The position numbers and the translations under genes are program-made. Below are positions 1-7,645 of a DNA stretch of 64,000 bases, one piece after another. The number at the start of each line of letters is the position of its first letter. Position 1 is the first letter of the stretch. Below the pieces are notes generated by a model. It did no database searches and was not told the origin of the DNA. It saw nothing but the letters and a program-made list of their open reading frames with translations. Origin of the DNA: Cognatiluteimonas profundi (GTDB taxonomy: Bacteria; Pseudomonadota; Gammaproteobacteria; Xanthomonadales; Xanthomonadaceae); NCBI RefSeq assembly GCF_009792795.1, contig NZ_VKHQ01000003.1:797601-861600 (forward strand), read 5' to 3'.

Positions 1-2421
1 CGCGGGAGCGAACCCGAACCAGCGCGCCGGACCCGCCATGCGCGTCACCAGCACGAGAAACACCGATGCCATGGCCGTGACCGCCCAGAACGCCACATTC
101 CTGTGTCGCAAGGTCGTCAGCATCGACGCACCCGACCGGTACAGTGTGATGAGACCGAGGTTGCCGGCGACCAGCGCGGTGAACGCGAGCGACCCCACTT
201 GCGGCGCCGGGAGCGCCTGCCAGGTGCCGATGGCGTACACGGCGGCCACCACCAGGAACATCACCGCGCCGTGGCCGAGGCTGACCAGCAGGCTCGCCAT
301 GCCCAGCAGGCGTTCGCCGGAGGGGCGCGGCGGGCGACGCATGATGTCGTCCGTTGCCGTCTCCTGCTCGAACACGATGGAGCAGGCCGGATCGATGATC
401 AGCTCCAGGAAGACCACGTGCAGCGGCAACAACACCAGCGGGCCGCCCGCCAGCAGCGGCAACAACGCCAGCCCGGCAATCGGAACGTGCACCGCGAGGA
501 TGTAGTGCACGGCGCGGCGGATGTTGGCGTAGATGTTCCGGCCCTGCCGGATGGCGTGCACCACGGTGACGAAGTTGTCGTCCAGCAGCACGATCGATGC
601 CGCCTCCCGCGCAACGTCGGTACCGCGGCCGCCCATCGCGATGCCGACGTGGGACGCCATCAGTGCTGGTGCGTCATTGACCCCATCCCCCGTCATCGCC
701 ACGACGTGGCCGTCGCGCTTGAGCGCGTTGACCAGTCGTAGCTTGTGCTCGGGATGGACGCGCGCGAAGACGTTGCTGTTCGCCACGCGGTGCGCAAGGG
801 TGTCGTCGTCCATGGCCTCGATGTCCCGGCCCAGGATCACGTCGCCCTCGCCGTCCAGCCCGGCCTGCCGCGCGATGGCGCGCGCGGTTTCCAGGTGGTC
901 GCCCGTCAGCATGATCACGCGCACCCCGGCGGCGCGCGCCTCCGCGACCGCCTCGGGCACGCCTGCACGCAAGGGGTCGGCGAACCCCACCAGGCCGCAC
1001 CAGCGGAATGCGAAATCGCCCATCCCGGGCGGGATCGTCGTCGCGTCCGCCGATGCCGCCGCCAGCACGCGCAGGCCGCGTCGCGCCATGGCGTCGACTT
1101 CGCCGAGCACATGCCCGCGCTCGTCCGGCTGCAGGCGACACAGGTCCGCGACGGTTTCCGGCGCGCCCTTGCACGCCGCGATGCGCACGCCATCGGCCTG
1201 CAGCCAGACATGCGTAACCGCCGGACATCCCGGCGACAGTGGATATTCCCGCAGGTGCCGCGGCGCACCGGGTCCATCGCCGGTGAATCCGGCGGCCTCG
1301 TGCAGCGCGCGCTCCATGGGGTCATGCGAATGCAGTCGGCTCGCCAGCGCCGCGATGTCGAGCAATCGGCGTAGCGCGGCATTCGTGGACCCCGCATCGC
1401 CGCATTCGCCATCGCTGCGCAGTTCGGCGACGGCCATCCTGTTCTCGGTAAGCGTGCCGGTCTTGTCGGTGCACAGGACCGTCGTCGCACCGAGCGCTTC
1501 GATTGCCGGGGTCCTTCGCACGAGGGCCTGTTGCTGTGCCATGCGCCAGGCTCCCAGTGCCAGGAAGACCGCCAGCACCACCGGGAATTCCTCCGGGATC
1601 GTCGCCATCGCAAGCGTCAGGCCGGCCAGCAATGCCGGCAACCAGCCGCCGCGCGTCATCAGGTACAGCACCGACATCATCACGCACGCCGCCAGTGCCA
1701 AAGCCGCGAACACGACCACGATGCGACGCATTTCGCGTTGCATCGCAGTGGGCTCGACATGGATGGATCGCAGCGCCACGCCGATGCGCCCGACTGCCGT
1801 GCGCGATCCCGTCGCCACCACGACCGCCCGTCCATGCCCGCGCACCACCAGTGTGCTCGCGTGCAGCAATGCATCCTCGTCTGCGGCCTGCGCGACACCG
1901 CGCCGCACCGGCACCGATTCGCCGGTCAGCAGCGACTCGTCGGCATACAGATCGGTTTCGTCGAGCACGCGCGCGTCGGCGGCGATGCGCTCGCCTTCGG
2001 CCACGAGGAGCACGTCGCCGACGACGACATCCAGCGACGGCACCATGCGCGGCTCGCCATCGCGGATGACCCGCGCCCGCGGCGTGGCCATTTCGCGCAG
2101 GGCCTGCAACGCACGCTCGGACTTGCGCTCCTGGTACACGGTCAAGCCGATCACCACCAATACCGACGCGCCCAGCAGCGCCGCCTCCTGCGGATCCCCG
2201 AGCAGCATGTACACGGCGGTCGCGGCCAGCAGCAACAGCAGCATCGGCTCGCGCAGGACACTGGCGACCGTCGCCCACGGGTGCTTTCGTTCGGGCTCGG
2301 GGAGCGCGTTGGCACCATCGCGCTGCAGCCGCGCGGCTGCTTCATCGCTGCTGAGTCCCGGCAACGCCTCCGGCGTGGGCGTACCCACGCTCGCGTCAGG
2401 CGCCTGCGGGAATGACGACAT
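1..2421 (-). CDS. Cation-transporting P-type ATPase (P2-type), 3'-truncated by window edge
   Basis: An inner-membrane ATP-driven cation pump, probably Ca2+ or a related cation; the ion is not settled. The reading frame is open from the ATG at 2421 to the window edge (807 codons), so the C-terminus is missing. The phosphorylation motif DKTGTLTENRM lies near residue 317 and the hinge motif TGDGVNDAPA near residue 577. The M4 ion-site motif reads IPEEFPVV, where the family more often has PEGL. An N-terminal cation-ATPase domain (GLSSDEAAARLQRDGANALP) precedes the first membrane helices, and a late helix region carries DPACSIVFE. The ATG is chosen because the frame upstream is closed by a stop within a few codons. 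It lies 86 bp downstream of the BON gene on the same strand, so co-transcription is plausible. Confidence 0.9.
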   Translation of the reverse strand, partial: MSSFPQAPDASVGTPTPEALPGLSSDEAAARLQRDGANALPEPERKHPWATVASVLREPMLLLLLAATAVYMLLGDPQEAALLGASVLVVIGLTVYQERKSERALQALREMATPRARVIRDGEPRMVPSLDVVVGDVLLVAEGERIAADARVLDETDLYADESLLTGESVPVRRGVAQAADEDALLHASTLVVRGHGRAVVVATGSRTAVGRIGVALRSIHVEPTAMQREMRRIVVVFAALALAACVMMSVLYLMTRGGWLPALLAGLTLAMATIPEEFPVVLAVFLALGAWRMAQQQALVRRTPAIEALGATTVLCTDKTGTLTENRMAVAELRSDGECGDAGSTNAALRRLLDIAALASRLHSHDPMERALHEAAGFTGDGPGAPRHLREYPLSPGCPAVTHVWLQADGVRIAACKGAPETVADLCRLQPDERGHVLGEVDAMARRGLRVLAAASADATTIPPGMGDFAFRWCGLVGFADPLRAGVPEAVAEARAAGVRVIMLTGDHLETARAIARQAGLDGEGDVILGRDIEAMDDDTLAHRVANSNVFARVHPEHKLRLVNALKRDGHVVAMTGDGVNDAPALMASHVGIAMGGRGTDVAREAASIVLLDDNFVTVVHAIRQGRNIYANIRRAVHYILAVHVPIAGLALLPLLAGGPLVLLPLHVVFLELIIDPACSIVFEQETATDDIMRRPPRPSGERLLGMASLLVSLGHGAVMFLVVAAVYAIGTWQALPAPQVGSLAFTALVAGNLGLITLYRSGASMLTTLRHRNVAFWAVTAMASVFLVLVTRMAGPARWFGFAPA

Positions 2422-2507
2422 GGATGCAGTCGGGATCGGTCGTTACCTGTCGACAGCCATCATACGCAGGGCAATCCTGGCCGTGCATCGGCGGCCATGC
2501 GCCCGAC

Positions 2508-3164
2508 TCAGACGATCTCCACCTGGTCCACGACGGTCCTCACGCCCGGCGCGGACCACACCGCCTGTTCCACTGCCTCGCGTTCTTCCCAGTTGTCGAC
2601 GTGGCCGCGGATCTCCACCGAGCCGTCGTCACCGACCCGGATCTCGATGTCGCCCGCTTCGATTTCCGCGTGCCGCTCCAGTGCGCCGAGGATGCGCTGC
2701 TTCACATCGGCGGGTTGCGCCGTCGGCGCCAGCACGACCTGGTTGATGATGCCCCTGACCCCGCTCAACTTGCGCACTTCGTACTCGGCCAGCGTTCGCT
2801 GGTAATTCCATGGTACTTGACCGTTCAGCGTCACCCAGCCGTCCTGCACCTTGACCCGCACGGCTTCGGTCGGAATCGCACTGCTCCAGTCCAAAATCGC
2901 CAGCGCGCGACCCGCGATCTCGTCGTCATTGATCTTCTTGTCTTCCGGACACCGGACCTCGATGTCCTGCGCGATCGCCTTGACGCCCTTCACCCGCCAT
3001 GCCGCGCGTTCGGCAGTCGCTTTCTGCAGGACGCTGGGCACGTGGCCGGCAAGCGTGACCACGCCGTCCTCGGCCACGACGGTGATGTGGGACGCATCGA
3101 TGCTGGGTTCGAATTCAAGCTGGTCGACGACGCGTTGCCGTAGTTCGCGGTTGTGGTTGTCCAT
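2508..3164 (-). CDS. Triple BON-domain protein
   Basis: A 218-residue protein made of three consecutive BON domains (about residues 5-70, 78-145 and 150-218). Each has the alpha-beta pattern with the conserved Gly in GVVTLAGHV, GWVTLNGQV and GSVEIRGHV. BON domains bind phospholipid or act in osmotic and envelope stress proteins. This one has no signal peptide or lipobox, so it is predicted cytoplasmic, as in other multi-BON stress proteins found beside P-type ATPases and Crp/Fnr regulators. The ATG at 3164 follows a region with two FNR-type boxes at 3222-3235 and 3258-3271, which suggests control by a Crp/Fnr protein. Its molecular role is unknown. Confidence 0.85.
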   Translation of the reverse strand: MDNHNRELRQRVVDQLEFEPSIDASHITVVAEDGVVTLAGHVPSVLQKATAERAAWRVKGVKAIAQDIEVRCPEDKKINDDEIAGRALAILDWSSAIPTEAVRVKVQDGWVTLNGQVPWNYQRTLAEYEVRKLSGVRGIINQVVLAPTAQPADVKQRILGALERHAEIEAGDIEIRVGDDGSVEIRGHVDNWEEREAVEQAVWSAPGVRTVVDQVEIV

Positions 3165-3221
3165 GTCGCTTGCCCATGGTCACTCGGAGACATCATTGAT
3201 CCATGGCACTGCATCGGCCTG

Positions 3222-3235
3222 TTGATCTGGATCAG
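3222..3235. promoter_or_regulatory. FNR/ANR/DNR-type box, copy 1 (one mismatch)
   Basis: TTGATCTGGATCAG matches the FNR/ANR/DNR consensus TTGAT-N4-ATCAA except for the last base. It lies 58 bp upstream of the BON gene start, in the divergent intergenic region. The same CTGG core is used in both copies. Confidence 0.7.
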
Positions 3236-3257
3236 GAAAGCGTTCGCAACCGCTTCG

Positions 3258-3271
3258 TTGATCTGGATCAA
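3258..3271. promoter_or_regulatory. FNR/ANR/DNR-type box, copy 2 (perfect)
   Basis: TTGATCTGGATCAA is a perfect TTGAT-N4-ATCAA palindrome, 90 bp upstream of the coiled-coil gene start at 3362 and 94 bp upstream of the BON start at 3164. Centre-to-centre distance to copy 1 is 36 bp. Either site could serve either divergent promoter. Which Crp/Fnr protein reads them is not shown by the sequence. Confidence 0.8.
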
Positions 3272-3361
3272 CCCCTCTTCTGGCGGCATCAGCACAGTGG
3301 CCGCAGTCCAGTCGAGCCGTGACCGGAACTGCATCCGACCTGCGTACACACGGAGAAATCA

Positions 3362-3889
3362 ATGAAAACGCTGGCCACCCATTGCGCGATCGCACTGATG
3401 ATCGCTTCGGTCCCGATGGCGTGGGCCCAGGACGCCGACAAGAAGGCAGCCCAGCCCGAGGCGCAGGCGCAGGACACAACGGCTGCCAAAGAGGAGAAGA
3501 GCCCCGTCGATGCGGTCCGCGACTATTCGGTCGAGCGGCGCTCGGAAGCCGTCGCCGCCGCCCGGCGCGCCACGGATGAGCTGGACACCCAGATGGAGCG
3601 CCTGCAGACGCAGACGAGCGAAGGCTGGTCACGCATGAGCACTGCGACCAGGGAGCGGTCGCGGAAGGAAATGGCGGACCTCCAAGCACGACGCAACACG
3701 CTGGCCGAATGGGTCGGCGGCATGAAGCACGGATCCGCTGGCGCGTGGACCGAAGTCAAGACCGGATTCGGGAAGAGCTACGACGAGCTTGCATCGGCCC
3801 TGCGCAAGGCGCGCGCCGAATTCCGCCAGGCCCCCGCGGAAAAGCCTGCTCCGACGCCGGAGAAGCCAGCAGACAAGAAGGGAGGATGA
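3362..3889 (+). CDS. Exported coiled-coil stress-type protein (hypothetical)
   Basis: A 175-residue protein with a signal peptide ending near AWA-QD (residues 21-22). The body is highly charged, Ala/Glu/Arg-rich and helical (about residues 50-150), with heptad-like spacing, and the tail is Pro/Lys-rich. The ATG follows a GGAGA ribosome site. It is divergently transcribed from the BON gene and shares the region with the two FNR boxes. No enzymatic motif is present and I do not recognise the family with certainty. A role in the periplasm under low oxygen or envelope stress is inferred from context only. Confidence 0.7.
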   Translation: MKTLATHCAIALMIASVPMAWAQDADKKAAQPEAQAQDTTAAKEEKSPVDAVRDYSVERRSEAVAAARRATDELDTQMERLQTQTSEGWSRMSTATRERSRKEMADLQARRNTLAEWVGGMKHGSAGAWTEVKTGFGKSYDELASALRKARAEFRQAPAEKPAPTPEKPADKKGG

Positions 3890-3938
3890 CACTGGCCGAT
3901 GGCGCACGGGCCGCGGATTGCCGCGGATCCGGATGCCT

Positions 3939-3968
3939 GTTACGTGCCGTTACATAGCGTTACGCGCC
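3939..3968 (+). repeat. Three 10-bp direct repeats upstream of crp/fnr-like gene
   Basis: Three head-to-tail decamers GTTACGTGCC, GTTACATAGC and GTTACGCGCC share GTTAC at exactly one helical turn. They end 62 bp before the regulator start at 4031. This spacing suits cooperative protein binding on one DNA face, but no binder is known. Confidence 0.6.
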
Positions 3969-4030
3969 GCACATCCAGTCGAGACCGACCGGGCATAAGG
4001 TGGGCTGACGTCCCGCGGAGTGCCGGTGCG

Positions 4031-4756
4031 ATGTTCGATACCCATGACGTTGTCGATTCGCGGCAGCCAACCGCGTCCACGCCTGAATTCATTCCACCGG
4101 CGCAGTCTCCGCCCCTGTCGGCCATGGAAGCGCTCGTGCGTGCACTTCCACTGCAGCGCCGCCGGCTCAAGGCGAAGCAATACGTCTTTCGAGCCGGGCA
4201 GCCGCGGCACACATTGCACCTGATCCATGCGGGCGTCTTCAAGACCAGCGTGCTGAGCGAGGACGGCCGCGAGAAGATCACCGGCTTCCGCCTGCGCGGC
4301 GAATTGCTGGGCCTGGACGCGCTCGACATGGCGACCTATGCCTGCGACGCGGTCGCACTGGACGTCGGCGAGGTCTGGGAGCTTCCCTGTGCGCATCTGC
4401 GCGAGACGGTGCCGGAGTTCCAGGAACTGCTGACCGCTGCGCTTGCCAGCGAGATCCGTCGCGACTGGGGTTGGATGCTCGCGCTCGGCACCCTGGCCGC
4501 GGAACAGCGGGTGGCGGCTTTCCTGCTCGACCTCACCGCGCGACTGGGCGCCCTGGGCTTCAGCCCGCTGTGCATGACGCTGCGCATGACCCGGGCGGAT
4601 GTCGGCAATTTCCTGTCGCTGCAACTGGAGACCGTGGTGCGTGCGTTGTCGCACCTGCAGGCGCTCGGACTCATCCGCATCGAACGGCGCGAGATCCGCA
4701 TCGAGGACCCCGCAGGGTTGGCTGCCACCCTCTCGGCATCGCGCGCCTGCCACTGA
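4031..4756 (+). CDS. Crp/Fnr-family transcriptional regulator, no N-terminal cysteine cluster
   Basis: A 241-residue regulator. The cyclic-nucleotide-type sensor domain covers about residues 35-155 (RLKAKQYVFRAGQPRHTLHL, then GELLGLDAL) and the helix-turn-helix about residues 175-225 (MTRADVGNFLSLQLETVVRAL). The recognition helix keeps the Glu and Arg of FNR/Crp (ETVVR against ETISR in FNR). The N-terminus lacks the cysteines that hold the FNR 4Fe-4S cluster, so direct O2 sensing of that kind is unlikely. A DNR-like or ligand-free role is possible. The ATG at 4031 is preferred over an earlier in-frame start because the family homology begins after it. It is likely linked to the FNR boxes at 3222-3271. 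Confidence 0.85.
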   Translation: MFDTHDVVDSRQPTASTPEFIPPAQSPPLSAMEALVRALPLQRRRLKAKQYVFRAGQPRHTLHLIHAGVFKTSVLSEDGREKITGFRLRGELLGLDALDMATYACDAVALDVGEVWELPCAHLRETVPEFQELLTAALASEIRRDWGWMLALGTLAAEQRVAAFLLDLTARLGALGFSPLCMTLRMTRADVGNFLSLQLETVVRALSHLQALGLIRIERREIRIEDPAGLAATLSASRACH

Positions 4757-4768
4757 CCCGCATCGCCC

Positions 4769-6778
4769 TCAGTCCTGCGGATCCAGGCAGAGGCGCACGG
4801 CCTGCGCGAGCTGTTCGCGCCTGTAGGGCTTTCGAAGCAGCGGATACACGGCGTCATCGCCGCGTTCATCGGACAGCGTCTTGTCGTCATATCCAGACGT
4901 CATCAACACGGCCAGGCCCGGACGGATGTCGCGCGCTGCCGTCGCCAGCGCATGTCCGTCCATGTCGTCACCGAGCATGATGTCGGTGAACAGCAATGCG
5001 GTGTCGGCATGATCGGACAAGTGTTGCAGCGCATCCGTTCCATTGCCGACGGCATGGATGCGATAGCCAAGTGAGCCAAGGAATGCGACCGCAACCTCGC
5101 GCACGGCCGCGTCGTCCTCGACCACGAGGATGCCCTGGCCGCGACCACGGACGATGTCGGTGGCGGGAACATCCGCGACCGCCGGGGTGCGCGCCACCGG
5201 AAGGTACAGCCTGATGCGCGAGCCGTAGCCCGGGCGGCTTTCGATCAGCATCGATCCACCGCTCTGCCGAACGAATCCGTAGACCATGCTCAAGCCCAGG
5301 CCGCTGCCGCGACCGCTGTCCTTGGTCGTGAAGAAGGGTTCGACCGCCCGGTGAAGCGACTCCTCCGACATGCCGTGGCCGTTGTCCTCCACCCAGAAGA
5401 CGATGTAGTGGCCGGGATCCAGGTCCGGTCGACTGTCCCTCCCGGACACCCAGGCCTCACCGACCGACAACGTGATGACGCCGCCATCGGGCATGGCATC
5501 GCGCGCGTTCACCGCCAGGTTGATCATCGCCGTGTCCAGTTGCGTGGGATCGGCAAAGGCGTCCGGCAACGGCTCCAGGCAGTCGTTCACCACGATGCCG
5601 ATGGAATTGCCCAATGTCCGCCGCATCATCTCGGCGAGGTCCGCCAACATTTTCTTTGGCGCGACCGGTTGCGGCCTCAGGCGCTGGCGCCTGGCGAAGG
5701 CCAGCAACTTGGAGGTGAGTTCGGCGCCGCGACCGGCTGCGCGCGATGCACTGGCGATCATGTCGCCCGCCTCGGGCACGCCGGCGACGCGCGACTCGAG
5801 CAACTGCAGGTTGCCGGAAATGATCGTGAGCAGGTTGTTGAAATCGTGGGCAACGCCGCCCGTCAACTGGCCGACCGCATCCAGTCGCTGCGAGTGCGCG
5901 AGTTGTTCCTCGGTGCGACGCCGCTGGCTCAGCGCCGCCAGGAGGTTGGCGATCGATTGCAGCAGGTGCAGCTCATCGTGGGCGAATGCCCGGCGACGGG
6001 GCGACATTGCGATCAATGCGCCCATCGGATGATCGCGATCCAGCAACGGCATCACGGCGATGCTGCCGCTCGCTCCGTCGGGCGCATGGATGGCGCCCCC
6101 GATCGCCTGGTCGCGCTCCAGGTCGTCGACCACCATCGCGACGCCATCGCGCACTGCGCGCGACAGCGAATCATCATCCGTGCCCCATACCGACAACACA
6201 TCCAGCCACTGCGCATCCAGGCCGACGGATGCGGCGACCTGCATGCGGCCGTTCTCGGGGCGGAGAAAGGCGACGGCGACCGCGTCCACCCGCAGCGCTT
6301 CGGCGACCAGGGCCGGCAGGCTGCCGATGACGCTCTCCCCATCGGCGGCTTCCAGCGCAAGCTGGCCCACCCGGGCGACGAGTGCGTCGTATCGCGCACG
6401 CACGATCGCCTGTCGTGCGCGCTGGCTTTCTGAAATGTCGCGGATCGACGCCAGCACCAGCCGTTTGTCGTCGGGGCTGGTGACCGGCCCAAGCGCGATC
6501 TCCACCGGGAACTGCTGGCCATCCGAGCGCTGCCCGATGAGCGTCTGCTCGGAGGTGCCCATTGGCCGCACGCGCGGGTTGTGCAGGTATGCCGCCCGGT
6601 GTGCCTGGTGGCGGGCGCGCAGGTCGGGCGGGATCAGGACTTCTATCGACTTCCCCGCCAGCGAGCCGGGCGTGTAGCCGAAGAGCTTCTCCGAGTGCCG
6701 ATTGGCCTTCACGATGCGGCCGCGGTCGTCCACCACGATCAAGGCATCGGGAACTGTCTCGAACAGCTCGGAATACAT
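4769..6778 (-). CDS. Cytosolic PAS-GAF hybrid sensor histidine kinase
   Basis: A 669-residue kinase without membrane segments. The order is: PAS (about 1-125; DDRGRIVKANRHSEKLFGY), GAF-like (about 135-290), HisKA with phospho-accepting His near residue 311 in GGVAHDFNNLL, HATPase (about 400-530, N-box NLAVNARDAMPDGG and G-boxes ending GRGSGLGLSMV), and a C-terminal receiver (about 550-665) with phospho-acceptor Asp near residue 598 in LLFTDIML. The PAS helix contains RARH-type residues where FixL carries its heme histidine, but this pattern also occurs in non-heme PAS domains. It lies 12 bp downstream of the response-regulator gene and should be co-transcribed with it. The stop faces the Crp/Fnr gene stop. 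Confidence 0.9.
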   Translation of the reverse strand: MYSELFETVPDALIVVDDRGRIVKANRHSEKLFGYTPGSLAGKSIEVLIPPDLRARHQAHRAAYLHNPRVRPMGTSEQTLIGQRSDGQQFPVEIALGPVTSPDDKRLVLASIRDISESQRARQAIVRARYDALVARVGQLALEAADGESVIGSLPALVAEALRVDAVAVAFLRPENGRMQVAASVGLDAQWLDVLSVWGTDDDSLSRAVRDGVAMVVDDLERDQAIGGAIHAPDGASGSIAVMPLLDRDHPMGALIAMSPRRRAFAHDELHLLQSIANLLAALSQRRRTEEQLAHSQRLDAVGQLTGGVAHDFNNLLTIISGNLQLLESRVAGVPEAGDMIASASRAAGRGAELTSKLLAFARRQRLRPQPVAPKKMLADLAEMMRRTLGNSIGIVVNDCLEPLPDAFADPTQLDTAMINLAVNARDAMPDGGVITLSVGEAWVSGRDSRPDLDPGHYIVFWVEDNGHGMSEESLHRAVEPFFTTKDSGRGSGLGLSMVYGFVRQSGGSMLIESRPGYGSRIRLYLPVARTPAVADVPATDIVRGRGQGILVVEDDAAVREVAVAFLGSLGYRIHAVGNGTDALQHLSDHADTALLFTDIMLGDDMDGHALATAARDIRPGLAVLMTSGYDDKTLSDERGDDAVYPLLRKPYRREQLAQAVRLCLDPQD

Positions 6779-6790
6779 GGCCGGTCCCGG

Positions 6791-7525
6791 TCAGGCCTGG
6801 CTGACGGACGCCGCAAGCATGTAACCGGCACCGCGAACCGACTTGATCACGCGCGGCCGTGCGGGGTCGGCCTCGATCTTCCGCCGCAGCCGGCCGATCT
6901 GCACGTCGATGGAGCGGTCGTACGGTCCGGCATCGCGACCGTGCAGCGAACTCATCAGCTGGTCGCGCGTCAGCACCTGGTTGGGGCGCTTGAGCAGCAG
7001 CAGCAGCAATTCGAATTCGCCACTGGTCAGGCCCAGGTCGGTGCCGTCGCGATCCAGCAGGCGCCGCGATGATGTCTCCAGGCGCATGCCGTCGAACTCG
7101 ATCGTGCCGGCGGTCGCGTTGCTAGCCCGCTGCAATTGCGCGCGCCGGAGTACCGAACGCACGCGCGCCAGCAATTCGCGCAGGTCGAACGGCTTGCTGA
7201 CGTAATCGTCCGCGCCCAGCTCCAGTCCGACCACGCGTTCGACCGATTCGCCCCGGCCACTGACCACGATCACGGGCCCATGCCAGTACACCTGGAACTC
7301 GCGCAGCAGGCCGAGGCCGTCGCCATCGGGCAGCCCGAGATCGAGCAGCACCAGGTCCACGACCTCGTGGGCGAGGCGCTGGCGCAATTCGGCGCCGTTG
7401 CCGGCGATGCTGACGCGATACCCATGCCCGCCCAGGTAGCGGCCAAGCAACGCGCCGATCTCCGGATCGTCATCGACGACAAGGATGTGCGGCGCTTCGC
7501 TAGTGGATTCAGACCGTCCTGGCAT
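6791..7525 (-). CDS. OmpR/PhoB-family response regulator
   Basis: A 244-residue DNA-binding response regulator. The receiver domain is at about residues 12-125, with the acidic pocket in VVDDDPE, phospho-acceptor in LLDLGLPDGDG and the conserved Lys in SKPFDLREL. The winged-helix effector domain is at about residues 145-238 (TSGEFELLLLLL, then RSIDVQIGRLRRKIE). It is the first gene of a two-gene operon with the hybrid kinase. Because the kinase has its own receiver domain, signal may pass within the kinase or directly to this protein; the sequence does not decide. Confidence 0.92.
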   Translation of the reverse strand: MPGRSESTSEAPHILVVDDDPEIGALLGRYLGGHGYRVSIAGNGAELRQRLAHEVVDLVLLDLGLPDGDGLGLLREFQVYWHGPVIVVSGRGESVERVVGLELGADDYVSKPFDLRELLARVRSVLRRAQLQRASNATAGTIEFDGMRLETSSRRLLDRDGTDLGLTSGEFELLLLLLKRPNQVLTRDQLMSSLHGRDAGPYDRSIDVQIGRLRRKIEADPARPRVIKSVRGAGYMLAASVSQA

Positions 7526-7645
7526 GGATCACCCTTACCTTGCGCCCGACTCTAGACCCAGGCGCGTGTGCTGCCCGTCTTGACCGGACCGCCACCCATC
7601 CGCCCGCTCGCGTGAGCGCAAGGTGAGCACGCATCGACACCACGG

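Noticed and set aside
533..2746. A 737-codon plus-strand frame opposite the P-type ATPase gene
   Set aside because: The minus-strand frame has DKTGTLTENRM, TGDGVNDAPA and PEEFP. The plus frame has Ser/Arg/Pro-rich shadow composition.
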